A stretch of DNA of 64,000 nt, taken from assembly GCF_900167605.1 (NCBI RefSeq), contig NZ_FUYH01000001.1, positions 1 through 64,000 of the forward strand. Reading direction: 5' to 3'. Below, piece after piece: positions 26,468 to 35,371 of the stretch; position 1 is the stretch's first letter; each line of letters begins with the position of its first letter. The notes under the pieces are model-generated. The model saw only the letters and a program-made list of their open reading frames with translations, was not told where the DNA came from and did no database searches. The stretch comes from Caloramator quimbayensis. GTDB taxonomy: Bacteria; Bacillota; Clostridia; Clostridiales; Caloramatoraceae. The translations under genes and the position numbers were made by a program.

Positions 26468-27604
26468 CTACTTTTTTATTGGATTTACTACAACTATTGG
26501 CACTGGCGGAGTTATAATTGGTGATTTTTCAAATCTGCCCTCCGTCATCAAGCCTTTTCTATCACAAATTCCAGTAATTCCAACTATAAACGCCCTTTGG
26601 TCTATAAGTTTCTCATACTCGAGAATTTTTTTATTTAATATATCGAGAGTCGTTCTAATAACCTTCTCATATTTTCTTATAGTATCCCTTATATGCCTGA
26701 AATCATTTCTCTGGTCATGCTTCCCGCAGCACCCTTCTTTACCTGATATACCGTCTAATATCTTTAATATATCCGTTAAGCTCCCTATTTTATTGAAGGA
26801 TTCTATGTTATAGTTTGCTGCTGGAATAGGGGTTATAAGTATTTCTTGGAGTATACATTTTATAAGATATCTAATCTCGCTTTCTATTACTGCAATTTTA
26901 TATTCAAGCTCAAGCTCTATAAGTTTAGCAATTTTATAAAGACTTTCTTTTATCCTGTTTCTTAAAACCTGAACTATATAGTATTTAACCATTAAAACAC
27001 ATTCGCTTTCGCAAAGATTCCTTTTATAATACCCATCAAAATAGCAGAAATTAACATCAAAGAGCATATCTATAATCCTCTGTTTAGTAAACTTACCGAA
27101 ATTCTCATCTATAAAGCATTTAAAACCTGTGGAACGCAAAAGAGCTTCTGCCTGTTTTTTCCACTCAGGATCATCTATACATCTTAATATCTCATCTATG
27201 CTTGTTCTATATACAAGGTAAGTAAAGGCCTTTTCAATTATGCAGTCATCTATTTTTTCTATAACAAGGGCTATTTTATAATCCCTGCAGTCCTTATCTA
27301 TATACGGAGGAATATATTCCTTTATACAAACCCTGTTATACTCTTCAATAATAGCCTTTTTAGTTTTGCAGGTATCGCAGGGAAAGTATGCAACCTTTTT
27401 CCCATCTTTAATGCCATAACATACAGAACTTAAAATATTTTCATTAAAACAGTCTCCTATTTCAACGCCTTCTGCCTCATCATAAAAGGTATTTTGAGCA
27501 ACTATTTTTACCAATTCATCTATATCTATATCTCTATTATTTTCTTCTTTATCATCACAACAATCTTTCCTTTCAATATCTGAGTTTAATTTTTTCTCCT
27601 CCAT
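26468..27604 (-). CDS. Cys-rich protein of unknown function
   Basis: I do not recognise this protein of 378 residues. It is acidic and Lys-rich at the N-terminus (DCCDDKEENNRDIDIDE), contains about 18 cysteines, several in pairs or close groups (DCCDD, CDTCKTKK, CESECVL, GCCGKHD), and ends with a proline-rich hydrophobic tail (SPIITPPVPIVVVNP). No signal peptide or clear membrane segment; the middle is helical. Cys-rich composition and a soluble form recall spore coat or cortex-associated proteins of clostridia, but that is only a guess. Start ATG 27604 with AGGTTATGGAGGAG-like sequence before it is acceptable. It is transcribed alone, divergent from the M28 peptidase. Confidence 0.6.
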   Translation of the reverse strand: MEEKKLNSDIERKDCCDDKEENNRDIDIDELVKIVAQNTFYDEAEGVEIGDCFNENILSSVCYGIKDGKKVAYFPCDTCKTKKAIIEEYNRVCIKEYIPPYIDKDCRDYKIALVIEKIDDCIIEKAFTYLVYRTSIDEILRCIDDPEWKKQAEALLRSTGFKCFIDENFGKFTKQRIIDMLFDVNFCYFDGYYKRNLCESECVLMVKYYIVQVLRNRIKESLYKIAKLIELELEYKIAVIESEIRYLIKCILQEILITPIPAANYNIESFNKIGSLTDILKILDGISGKEGCCGKHDQRNDFRHIRDTIRKYEKVIRTTLDILNKKILEYEKLIDQRAFIVGITGICDRKGLMTEGRFEKSPIITPPVPIVVVNPIKK

Positions 27605-27702
27605 AACCTTACCTCACAAAATGCTTCATTAAATATTATATTCAACTAAAAATAAATTGATGATATTAAAAGCATTTGCATATATTTTATCGAGGTGATT
27701 AA

Positions 27703-29112
27703 ATGAAGATTAAAAAAACTATTTATTTCATAATTATATTTTTAATTTTTACCTCTGCAGCTGCTTACCCACAGGATTTTAATACAGAAAACATTAAAAA
27801 TACAATTAAAATACTTAGCAGCGATAAATATCGAGGCAGGCTTGCAGGAGATAAGGGAAATGCTCTTGCTGCAGAATATATTTCATCATATTTTAAAAGT
27901 TTAGGGCTAAAAGAAGGAGGAGATAACAATACATTCTATCAAAAGTTTGAAATAATAGTACCATTTATAACTGGAGATTGCAGATTAAAGGTTATAGATA
28001 AAAGCGGCAAAACAGTTAAAGAATATGAATATGGAAAGGATTTTAAGGAGCTTATATATGGAGCATCTGTTAAGGGAGAAGTTGTTGGAAAAATAAAATC
28101 AGACAATAACGAAGGAACAATAGAAATAATAGAAGGAGGATTTGGTGAAAACTCCCTTGAATACAGCCAAGATTTAATATTAAAAAAAAGCGGAATAAAG
28201 GCTGTGTTATATACAACCAACATGAATTTCAGATTCCGCTCTCCCTACAAGCTTCAAAAAACCTATGACGATGGAATAGTTAAACTTATGATTTCAAAAA
28301 ACATATTAAACGAAATTTTAAAATACTCATCCTTAGGATACAGCTTTTATATCAAAAGCCCTGTTGAAGTCAAAAAGGTTTATGCAAGCAACGTAATTGG
28401 AATACTCGAAGGAAGCGATAAAAACCTTCCTCCTGTAATTTTATCCGCACACTTTGACCATGTTGGATTTGATGCTGACGGGAAAATATACCCCGGCGCC
28501 CTTGATAATGCCTCTGGTACTGCTCTTCTTCTTGAATGTGCGAGAGTTTTAAAAAGTTCAAATCAAAAAAGAACTATAATATTTGCAGCATTTAATGGGG
28601 AAGAAGAAGGTCTTATTGGTTCAAAATATTTTACTGAAAATCCCCCAATAGATATAAAAGGAGCTGAGTGTATAAACTTTGACATGGTAGGTTCAATTGA
28701 TAAAGCACCCCTTTCAATCCTTTCCCTTGAAAGCAGGGCTGAATTTTCATCGCAGCTTTTTAAAATTATATCTCCTAAAGTAAGCACTAAATTAATGTAC
28801 GATGATAACAGCGACCACGCCCCCCTTTGCCGTGCAGGAATAGATGCTGTAACTTTAATTCACGACAACATAACAAAAATCCACACACCCAATGACACTT
28901 TAGAAAACGTTGATGTAAAAAGAATTAAAGAAGTCTATACTGCAGCCGAGGCATTTTTAAAATACAGGGACATAGTGATGGTATCCTCACAGTTTAATAA
29001 TAAACATCATATCCCCGTAGAAGCTTTTATATTTTCTGCAATAATTTTAATTTCAGCAGGAATAAGAGCAGCCCTTTACCTTAAAAAAAAGTGCCACCCA
29101 GTTGACAAGTGA
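27703..29112 (+). CDS. Secreted or membrane M28-family aminopeptidase
   Basis: Zinc peptidase of 469 residues. It has a signal peptide (MKIKKTIYFIIIFLIFTSAAA), the first metal ligands in HFDHVG, the second in GALDNASG, the catalytic EE in NGEEEGLIG, then FDMVG and the last His ligand in VTLIHDNITKIHTPNDT. A hydrophobic C-terminal helix (AFIFSAIILISAGIRAALYL) should anchor it in the membrane with the catalytic part outside. The last six codons (CHPVDK and stop) come from a REP-like repeat, so the original C-terminus has been replaced. Start ATG 27703 follows TCGAGGTGATTAA. It likely supplies amino acids from peptides outside the cell. Confidence 0.88.
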   Translation: MKIKKTIYFIIIFLIFTSAAAYPQDFNTENIKNTIKILSSDKYRGRLAGDKGNALAAEYISSYFKSLGLKEGGDNNTFYQKFEIIVPFITGDCRLKVIDKSGKTVKEYEYGKDFKELIYGASVKGEVVGKIKSDNNEGTIEIIEGGFGENSLEYSQDLILKKSGIKAVLYTTNMNFRFRSPYKLQKTYDDGIVKLMISKNILNEILKYSSLGYSFYIKSPVEVKKVYASNVIGILEGSDKNLPPVILSAHFDHVGFDADGKIYPGALDNASGTALLLECARVLKSSNQKRTIIFAAFNGEEEGLIGSKYFTENPPIDIKGAECINFDMVGSIDKAPLSILSLESRAEFSSQLFKIISPKVSTKLMYDDNSDHAPLCRAGIDAVTLIHDNITKIHTPNDTLENVDVKRIKEVYTAAEAFLKYRDIVMVSSQFNNKHHIPVEAFIFSAIILISAGIRAALYLKKKCHPVDK

Positions 29113-29113
29113 C
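29089..29113. repeat. REP-like module, 5' type, at the M28 gene end
   Basis: AAGTGCCACCCAGTTGAC followed by AAGTGAC. Related copies: 14508-14556 (minus strand) and 62536-62560. It overlaps the last codons and the TGA stop of the M28 peptidase gene. Confidence 0.6.
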
Positions 29114-29136
29114 AAACTCCTGCAAAAAAATATTAA

Positions 29137-29157
29137 GGCGGCAAATTAATTGCCGCC
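29137..29157 (-). terminator. Intrinsic terminator of prfB
   Basis: Hairpin GGCGGCAA / TTGCCGCC overlapping the prfB stop codon, followed on the minus strand by TTAATATTTTTTT. The same GC core occurs in the terminators at 37624 and 48008. Confidence 0.85.
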
Positions 29158-30262
29158 TGCTGCCTGCCATTTTAGGTATGCATTAATAAATTCATCTATT
29201 TCCCCGTCCATTACAGACTGTATATTACCAATCTCTGCACCTGTTCTATGATCCTTTACCATAGTATAGGGCTGGAATACATAGGAGCGTATCTGGCTTC
29301 CCCAGCCTATATCCTTAAGTTCTCCTGTCAAATCCTCAATCTTTTCTTTATGTGCTCTTTCTTTAAGTTCTATAAGCTTTGACTTTAACATTTTCATTGC
29401 AGCTTCCCTGTTTGCATGCTGTGAACGCTCATTCTGGCACTGTACTATTATTCCCGTTGGTATATGAGTAATTCTTATTGCAGATTCTGTCTTATTAACA
29501 TACTGTCCCCCTGCTCCTCCAGAGCGGTAGGTATCAACCTTTAAATCCTCAGCTCTTATTTCAATATCCTGCTCTGGGGTTATCTCTGGTAAAACTTCGA
29601 GAGAAGCAAAGGATGTATGTCTTTTCCCTGCCGCATCAAAGGGAGAAATTCTAACAAGCCTGTGCACTCCCTTTTCCGATTTTAAATATCCATAGGCATA
29701 TTCTCCTATAATTTCAAGGGTTACACTTTTAACTCCAGCTTCATCGCCCGGAAGATAATCCAGAGTATTCACAGTATATCCCTTTGCTACAGCCCACCTG
29801 CTATACATTCTAAGAAGCATGGATGCCCAGTCACAGGCTTCAGTTCCTCCTGCTCCTGCATGAATAGTTATTATTGCATTATTTCTATCATATTCTCCCG
29901 ACAAGAGAGTTTCTATTCTAAGCTCTTCAATTCTCTTTTCAATTTCTTCCTTTTCTGATTTTATTTCATCAAGGGTAGATAAATCCTCAGATTCATCGGA
30001 GAGCTCAATTAAAACCTCTAAATCCTCAATTCTGCTTAAAAGGCTCTCATATTTTGAAACCTTATCCTTTAATGCCTTAGACTTTTGAACAACTCTTTGA
30101 GCGTTTTCAATATCGTTCCAAAAATCTGCCTGCTGCATCTTATTTTCAAGTTCGTCTATTTCATTTTTCAGCCCAGGTATGTCAAAGAGAAGCCCCCACT
30201 TCTTTTAAAATCTCCTTCATAGGGCCTATTGCTGCATAGTATTCTTCAAAAGCTATATGCAT
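29146..30262 (-). CDS. prfB: Peptide chain release factor 2 (programmed +1 frameshift)
   Basis: RF2 ends translation at UGA and UAA. The full protein is about 371 residues, made by joining 30262-30185 (26 codons, MHIAFEEYYAAIGPMKEILK then EVGASL) to 30183-29146 by skipping one base at the in-frame UGA. After the shift the frame reads DIPGLKNEIDELE and on into QQADFWND, the usual RF2 sequence. Other marks: anticodon-like SPF (VRISPFDAAGKR) and the catalytic GGQ (SGGAGGQYVNKT). The ATG at 30262 follows AAGGATGGTGG. The simple open frame alone starts at 30138 and would miss the first 41 residues. The order secA...prfB is common in Gram-positive bacteria, though here the ula operon lies between. 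Confidence 0.95.
30181..30200 (-). promoter_or_regulatory. prfB programmed frameshift site
   Basis: On the minus strand GTGGGGGCTTCT-CTT-TGA-C: an internal Shine-Dalgarno-like G run, then the slippery CTT and a UGA followed by C. When RF2 is scarce, ribosomes pause at UGA and slip by +1 into the RF2 frame. The G run ends five bases before CTT, whereas three is usual in E. coli. Confidence 0.92.
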
Positions 30263-30337
30263 ACTGCCACCATCCTTTCAATTTACTTAGTTTATTATAT
30301 AATAGAAGATTTTTTAAAACAAGTAATTCGTAAAAAA

Positions 30338-30364
30338 AGAACCTCTATCAAAATAAAGGTTCTT
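30338..30364 (-). terminator. Intrinsic terminator of the ula operon
   Basis: AAGAACCT / AGGTTCTT hairpin followed on the minus strand by seven T, about 12 bases after the last ula gene. Confidence 0.85.
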
Positions 30365-30375
30365 AACATAAATAT

Positions 30376-31065
30376 TTATCTTTGCCCATAATAAGCATTT
30401 TCTCCATGCTTTCTTAAAAAATGTTTATCTATTAAAATTTTATCCGCACCTTTGTCTTTACAATTTAAAGCAATTGTATGATATGCCATACTTGCTACTT
30501 CCTCTAAAACAACAGCATTGTGTACAGCATCTTTCCCATCCTTGCCCCAGCAGAAAGGACCATGATCATTTACTATAACTCCCGGAGTATGCATAGGGTT
30601 TTTCCCTTTAAAAGTTTCAATTATTACCTTACCAGTTTCCTTTTCATAGCTACCCAGTATTTCATCATCTTTTAATGGTCTTGTACATGGAATTTCCCCA
30701 TAAAAATAATCTGCATGAGTAGTTCCCATAGCTGGAATAGACATACCTGCCTGTGCCCATATTGTCGCCCAATGTGAATGAGTATGAACAATTCCTCCAA
30801 TTTCCGAGAAGGCTTTATAAAGCTCGATATGGGTTGGAGTATCAGAGGATGGTCTAAGTTTTCCCTCTACCACATTCCCTTCTAAATCAACAACTACCAT
30901 ATCCTCTGCAGTCATATTTTCATAATCAACACCGCTTGGCTTTATTACAACCAAACCTGTTTCTCTATCTATTTCACTAACGTTCCCCCAAGTATATACT
31001 ACAAGATTTCTTTTTGGCAGTTCAAGATTAGCTTTCAGAACCCTATCTTTAATCTTCTCAAGCAT
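30376..31065 (-). CDS. ulaF: L-ribulose-5-phosphate 4-epimerase
   Basis: Class II aldolase-fold enzyme of 229 residues that converts L-ribulose 5-phosphate to D-xylulose 5-phosphate. The zinc ligands are in VHTHSHWAT and the downstream His in the MAYHTIAL region; the phosphate/substrate loops KPSGVDY and SSDTPTH are present. Family members are AraD, UlaF and SgbE; the ascorbate operon context points to UlaF. It is the last gene of the operon, 12 bases after the 3-epimerase gene. Start ATG 31065 with AAGGAGGCTTTAAA. Its product enters the pentose phosphate pathway. Confidence 0.93.
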   Translation of the reverse strand: MLEKIKDRVLKANLELPKRNLVVYTWGNVSEIDRETGLVVIKPSGVDYENMTAEDMVVVDLEGNVVEGKLRPSSDTPTHIELYKAFSEIGGIVHTHSHWATIWAQAGMSIPAMGTTHADYFYGEIPCTRPLKDDEILGSYEKETGKVIIETFKGKNPMHTPGVIVNDHGPFCWGKDGKDAVHNAVVLEEVASMAYHTIALNCKDKGADKILIDKHFLRKHGENAYYGQR

Positions 31066-31077
31066 TTTAAAGCCTCC

Positions 31078-31938
31078 TTAAATTAAAATATCAGAATTTA
31101 AAGCCCTTTTAAACTTTTCATCCATAAATTTTCTTGCATTTTTAATTTCATCCATCCAATTCTCATTTCCTGTATACCAAAACTCAGCAACATATTTTCT
31201 AACTCCTAAATCCCATGATGTTTTAATTATGTTCTCAAAATCAACATGACCTGTCCCAAAAGGAATCTCTCGGAATTTATTAGGTACAGTTTCTTTTAAA
31301 TGTACAGCAGCAATATGTCCTTTTCCTTTTTTTATATCATCAATTACACATTCATTGTATAATACTGCTGCATTTGTAATATTCCCAGCATCAGGATACA
31401 CCTTAAGATATGGAGAATTTATTTTATTTACATAATGCATAGCTTTGCTGACAGTATTCATAAATTCCGTTTCCATAGTTTCAAATGCAAGTATTACTCC
31501 TTTTTTTGCCGCCATCTCAACGCACTTTTTAAGGTTTTTTAAGAAATACTCCTTTGTGCTACTGCTCGATTCCTCATAGTAAACATCATAACCTGCAATT
31601 TGTATTATTCTAATGCCGATATCACAGGCAAATTCAATTGCCTTTTCCATTATTGCAATGCTTTTTTTTCTTACAGACTCATTAGAGCTTCCAAGGGGAT
31701 ATTTTCTGTGACCGCTCAAGCACATAGTGCGTATTGGAATTCCAACCTCATAGATATCTTTTATAATTTCAAATCTTTCACTTTTTTTACTATTAAGTCG
31801 TGCAAGTTTTTCATCGGTTTCATCTATGCTGATTTCAACAAAATCAAAGCCTGCTTCCTTTGCACAAGTAAGTTTTTCTTTCCATGAAAGATAATTTGGC
31901 ATCGATTTTTCATAAAGTCCAAGTAAGTAATCTTTCAT
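31078..31938 (-). CDS. ulaE: L-ribulose-5-phosphate 3-epimerase (L-xylulose-5-P 3-epimerase)
   Basis: TIM-barrel enzyme of 286 residues of the xylose isomerase-like family, interconverting L-xylulose 5-phosphate and L-ribulose 5-phosphate. Characteristic segments: GLYEKSMPNYLSWKEKL at the start, FDFVEISIDETDEKLARL, the metal-ligand glutamate in LAFETMET, the YPDAGNITNA segment, AAVHLKET and the final VAEFWYTG. The length and sequence fit UlaE/SgbU. Upstream and downstream genes belong to the same L-ascorbate route. Start ATG 31938, with GAAGGTGATACT before it. Confidence 0.93.
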   Translation of the reverse strand: MKDYLLGLYEKSMPNYLSWKEKLTCAKEAGFDFVEISIDETDEKLARLNSKKSERFEIIKDIYEVGIPIRTMCLSGHRKYPLGSSNESVRKKSIAIMEKAIEFACDIGIRIIQIAGYDVYYEESSSSTKEYFLKNLKKCVEMAAKKGVILAFETMETEFMNTVSKAMHYVNKINSPYLKVYPDAGNITNAAVLYNECVIDDIKKGKGHIAAVHLKETVPNKFREIPFGTGHVDFENIIKTSWDLGVRKYVAEFWYTGNENWMDEIKNARKFMDEKFKRALNSDILI

Positions 31939-31957
31939 AGTATCACCTTCTATTCTA

Positions 31958-32995
31958 TTAATCTGTTACAAAGTATAGTGCTGCTTCTCCTATTTCACGA
32001 TTTGCAGAAACTATAATATCTCTATCTTTATCATTTATTACATAAATGTTGCTTGGGCCTGTCCCAGCTTCGATAACACCTGTTTTAAAAGTTAATGGGT
32101 TTTTGCTTTCACATTGAATGTAGAAAAGTTCCTTTTCAAATCTTCTATATCCGCCTATTATCGTTGGAATTCCCCTTAGCATTCCGCCCCATACTACATG
32201 TCCAAAATCCATCTCTTTTGGATATCTATAAATTTCTTCATATTTTTCTCCAACTTTCTTATTTATAACGAAATTCCCTCCATGAAAGGCCTCAATAGTT
32301 ATAAGTTCATCAATTCCATCTTCATCTATATCAATTATTGCAATATCGCTTACAGGTTTTTCCAAAACAGTTTCAATAGTCCACTCTTCTCCTTTTGATT
32401 TTGGAGGAATAACAGCAAAAACTCCTTCTTCACAAGTTACCATTCCTGCAGTTCTTCCATTCCATAAAGCCCTGCAGTATCCATGGTTCTTTGTTAATCC
32501 CTCCTTTATAACCGTAAGCTTAATTGGCTGTGAAAGGTCATCAGGAAGCACACCAACATATATTTTGCCAGGATCTGACCAATCATCCTTGTCCTTCTTT
32601 GATGTACACAAAGTTGCTCCAATAAAATAATTAACTCCACCTGAAGTTAATATATCAAAACGATGAACATAAGGAAGACTTAGAACAGTCCTTATATCCC
32701 ATTCTCCATTTTCCAAGGGTTTTCCCCATACAATCGTTGCATTTTCTGATCTGAATGTTGGAAAAAAGTTTTGAACAGCAAGAAAATCTCCATTTTTCTC
32801 CGGAATAGGTACAATAGACATAGTTCCTCCTGGTCCATCCCATACTGTTGATTGTTTAAAATCGGAACCTGAGAACATATAACATGCTCCCTCTCCCTCG
32901 GTTGCAAAAAATATTTTTCTTTCAGAATTAACATCAAAACTGCTTACAGCATAACATCTATGAAGATCTGCTAATGTTTTCTTCTCAAATTTCAT
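31958..32995 (-). CDS. Unknown propeller-like protein in the ula operon
   Basis: I cannot name this cytoplasmic protein of 345 residues (no signal peptide). The sequence is beta-rich and repeats aromatic-Gly strands; one calcium-binding-type loop DIDEDGIDELITI (FG-GAP/VCBS type) and a second weaker one (NDKDRDIIVS) suggest a beta-propeller. It lies between the PTS IIB gene and ulaE with only small gaps, so it is surely expressed with the ascorbate genes. It could be a sugar-acid lactonase, mutarotase-like enzyme or sensor; no catalytic set can be assigned. It does not resemble UlaD, which is a TIM barrel and is missing from this operon. Confidence 0.7.
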   Translation of the reverse strand: MKFEKKTLADLHRCYAVSSFDVNSERKIFFATEGEGACYMFSGSDFKQSTVWDGPGGTMSIVPIPEKNGDFLAVQNFFPTFRSENATIVWGKPLENGEWDIRTVLSLPYVHRFDILTSGGVNYFIGATLCTSKKDKDDWSDPGKIYVGVLPDDLSQPIKLTVIKEGLTKNHGYCRALWNGRTAGMVTCEEGVFAVIPPKSKGEEWTIETVLEKPVSDIAIIDIDEDGIDELITIEAFHGGNFVINKKVGEKYEEIYRYPKEMDFGHVVWGGMLRGIPTIIGGYRRFEKELFYIQCESKNPLTFKTGVIEAGTGPSNIYVINDKDRDIIVSANREIGEAALYFVTD

Positions 32996-33023
32996 AAATT
33001 CAGCTCCCTTTTTATTTTATAAA

Positions 33024-33058
33024 TGCATCATCGGAACATTAAATGTTCCGATGATGCA
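33024..33058. repeat. Intercistronic 17-bp palindrome in the ula operon
   Basis: TGCATCATCGGAACATT and its exact complement around one base, between the IIB gene and the propeller-like gene. No T run follows on the minus strand, so it is more likely an mRNA processing or stabilising hairpin, dividing the PTS part from the enzyme part, than a terminator. Confidence 0.7.
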
Positions 33059-33069
33059 TAAAGTTATAA

Positions 33070-33363
33070 TCATTTTTTATTAACAACGTTTTCAATAATC
33101 TTCTGCTCTATTTCCTGTTCAGATAAAAGATTTTTAAGTCCTATTACTATAGTTCCATTTGCAGCGGCATTTGCAAAATTTCCTTTTAGCGCTTCTGAGC
33201 AAAATACAACATCATAATTTGAAGCAAGGTTCTTCGCTTCACTAACACTGCTATGATGAATTTGAACAGATATTCCAAGTTTCTTAAAAATCTTTTCTAT
33301 TTTCATTTTTATAATCTGGCTTGAACCCATTCCACTTCCACAAGCTGCTATAACTTTTAACAT
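33070..33363 (-). CDS. ulaB: PTS ascorbate-type IIB component
   Basis: Cytoplasmic phosphotransfer protein of 97 residues. The phospho-cysteine is Cys8 in VIAACGSGMGSSQ, the P-loop-like motif of IIB proteins of the ascorbate/lactose type. It takes the phosphate from IIA and passes it to the incoming sugar at IIC. Start ATG 33363 with GGAGGTATAAAA. It sits 28 bases after the IIC gene. With IIA and IIC it makes a complete ascorbate-type transporter. Confidence 0.93.
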   Translation of the reverse strand: MLKVIAACGSGMGSSQIIKMKIEKIFKKLGISVQIHHSSVSEAKNLASNYDVVFCSEALKGNFANAAANGTIVIGLKNLLSEQEIEQKIIENVVNKK

Positions 33364-33391
33364 TTTTATACCTCCAGAACTATTTTATATA

Positions 33392-34843
33392 TTACTTGGA
33401 TATGCTTGATGCATATGACTCATAGTCTTCTGCAATTGTAAAGTAATGATCTTTATTCTTTCTATATTGGAATTGAGGAATAGATAGAAGTAAAAGAATT
33501 ACAACAGCGACGCCGGCATATTTACCATATTTCATTATTACTCCAATGATTGGCCATACTGTATCCCAGTCAAAATTGCCATGCCATCCCCCAAATTTTG
33601 CAAGTTCAAAGAAGTATGCTGCGAATGCTCCTCCTAATACTTGTAATATACCTGATATGAAGGGAATAATCGCTGCTGCCTTTAATCCTCCCTTTTTATT
33701 TGCAAATACTGCAAAGGTAGCGTTGTCAAAGAACACTGGAACGAATCCAGTTATTATTAATACTGGGCTCTTGAATACTATAAGTCCTATTATCATTAAG
33801 AATTGCCCTAAAGCTCCAAATAAAAATCCTATTGTTATAGCATTTGGATGGCCAAAGCCATAAGTTGCTGCACAGTCAACGGCAGGTATTGAACCTGGAA
33901 GAAGCCTATTTGAAATACCTTGGAAGGATTCTGTAAGTTCTGAAACGAACATCCTAACTCCAAGCTGTAATATGCTTAAGTAAACTGCAAAATTAAAGGA
34001 TTTTTCAATTATATAGAAATAGAAATTTTGAGTCTTACCAAAGGTGTTGTCTATTTTATGAAGCAGTTCAGGTCCTAATATAGTCATAATAATTCCAAAG
34101 AATACAAGCATTAAAATTCCAGTTGCAACAACATTTTCATTAAATATCGATAAGAATCCTGGAAGCTCTAAATCCTCAAGTTTCTTTCCTTTTTTGCCTA
34201 TTTTACCTGCTATTTTATCTGTAAGCCAAATTCCGAACATCTGCTGATGGCCAACTGCAAATCCTCCACCTTCTGTAAGCTCCTGACATGCCTCAACCGT
34301 TAAATTAGAAGCAACTGCCCAGTATGTTCCAAGTAAAAGTCCAAGCATAGTTACAACACCAGCATTGCTAAGCTGTGGAAAACAGAAAAATACCATCCAA
34401 AGTGCTGTTGAAGACTGCTGCACCATTATATGTCCTGTAATAAACACTGTACGTACTTTTGTCCATTTTCTAAGAAGAACAAGTACTATGTTGAATATAA
34501 ATGCTATAAGAAGAACTACCATCATCATTGAAAATGACTTGCCTGCTTTTTCAACTGCGGCCTGAGCAGCTGCCTGACCAAAATATGGGTCTATAACTGC
34601 TGCTGTTAAATTAAATCTATCTTTTAGTACTGCAAGTATTGGTCTGAAATTGTTAACAAGTCCGCCAGCTGCAACATTTAAAATAAGATAACCAACCGTT
34701 GCCTTAATAAATCCTGCTAATGCTTCATAAAAAGGTCGTTTTAAAAGAAGGTATCCTATTAAAACTATAAAACCAACGAAAAAAGCAGGTTTTGTGAGGA
34801 TATTATTCTGAAAAAATCCCCATATTGTCATAATAATGTTCAT
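33392..34843 (-). CDS. ulaA: PTS ascorbate-specific IIC permease
   Basis: Membrane transporter of 483 residues with about ten to eleven helices, the SgaT/UlaA family, which takes up L-ascorbate and releases ascorbate 6-phosphate. Typical stretches are KPAFFVGFIVLIGYLLLKRP near the start, VGYLILNVAAGGLV, GGGFAVGHQQMFGIWLTD and PAVDCAATYGFGHPNA. The family has no phosphorylated residue of its own. Start ATG 34843 with AGAGGGGGAAAATTT. It lies between IIA (upstream) and IIB (downstream). Confidence 0.93.
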   Translation of the reverse strand: MNIIMTIWGFFQNNILTKPAFFVGFIVLIGYLLLKRPFYEALAGFIKATVGYLILNVAAGGLVNNFRPILAVLKDRFNLTAAVIDPYFGQAAAQAAVEKAGKSFSMMMVVLLIAFIFNIVLVLLRKWTKVRTVFITGHIMVQQSSTALWMVFFCFPQLSNAGVVTMLGLLLGTYWAVASNLTVEACQELTEGGGFAVGHQQMFGIWLTDKIAGKIGKKGKKLEDLELPGFLSIFNENVVATGILMLVFFGIIMTILGPELLHKIDNTFGKTQNFYFYIIEKSFNFAVYLSILQLGVRMFVSELTESFQGISNRLLPGSIPAVDCAATYGFGHPNAITIGFLFGALGQFLMIIGLIVFKSPVLIITGFVPVFFDNATFAVFANKKGGLKAAAIIPFISGILQVLGGAFAAYFFELAKFGGWHGNFDWDTVWPIIGVIMKYGKYAGVAVVILLLLSIPQFQYRKNKDHYFTIAEDYESYASSISK

Positions 34844-34906
34844 AAATTTTCCCCCTCTATTATTTTTCTTATTTTAAAGTTAAAATATAACTTTAATTTA
34901 CGTTTG

Positions 34907-35353
34907 TTAAATAAGAGCTTTAATATCTTCAACCGATTCAGCTTCAAGAAGCTTTTTAACCATGCTTTCATCGGATAGATATTCAACAAGCTCTGATAGG
35001 TTTTGCAGGTGAATACTGTTATCCGTTGAAGCTAATACGAAAAACAATCGAGCATCATGTTCAGGACTGTCACTGAAATGCACAGGTTTTTTAGTTTTCA
35101 TAAGGCATACAGCTGTTTCATTTACTCCTCTTCCTTCCTGAGCATGAGGAATGCAAATGTCAGGGGCAATTACTATATATGGTCCATACTCTTTTACGTT
35201 TTTTATTATTAAATCCACATAGTCTTCAAGCACTGCACCATCTTCAATAAGCGGCTTACAAGCTGCTGCTATTGCTTCCTCCCATGATTCAAATCCATCA
35301 TGAAAGGAATATCTTTTTTTCTCTAATAGTTCCTTAAACATTTTATCCTCCAC
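34907..35353 (-). CDS. ulaC: PTS IIA component (ascorbate/mannitol type)
   Basis: Cytoplasmic IIA protein of 148 residues. The phospho-histidine is in APDICIPHAQEGRGV, with the second conserved His in KPVHFSDSPEHDARLFFVLAS. It receives phosphate from HPr and hands it to IIB. It is second in the operon, 18 bases after the lactonase gene. Start ATG 35353 with GTGGAGGATAAA. The fructose/mannitol IIA fold is shared by several systems; the neighbours decide for ascorbate. Confidence 0.92.
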   Translation of the reverse strand: MEDKMFKELLEKKRYSFHDGFESWEEAIAAACKPLIEDGAVLEDYVDLIIKNVKEYGPYIVIAPDICIPHAQEGRGVNETAVCLMKTKKPVHFSDSPEHDARLFFVLASTDNSIHLQNLSELVEYLSDESMVKKLLEAESVEDIKALI

Positions 35354-35371
35354 ACATAAATTATTATTTTA

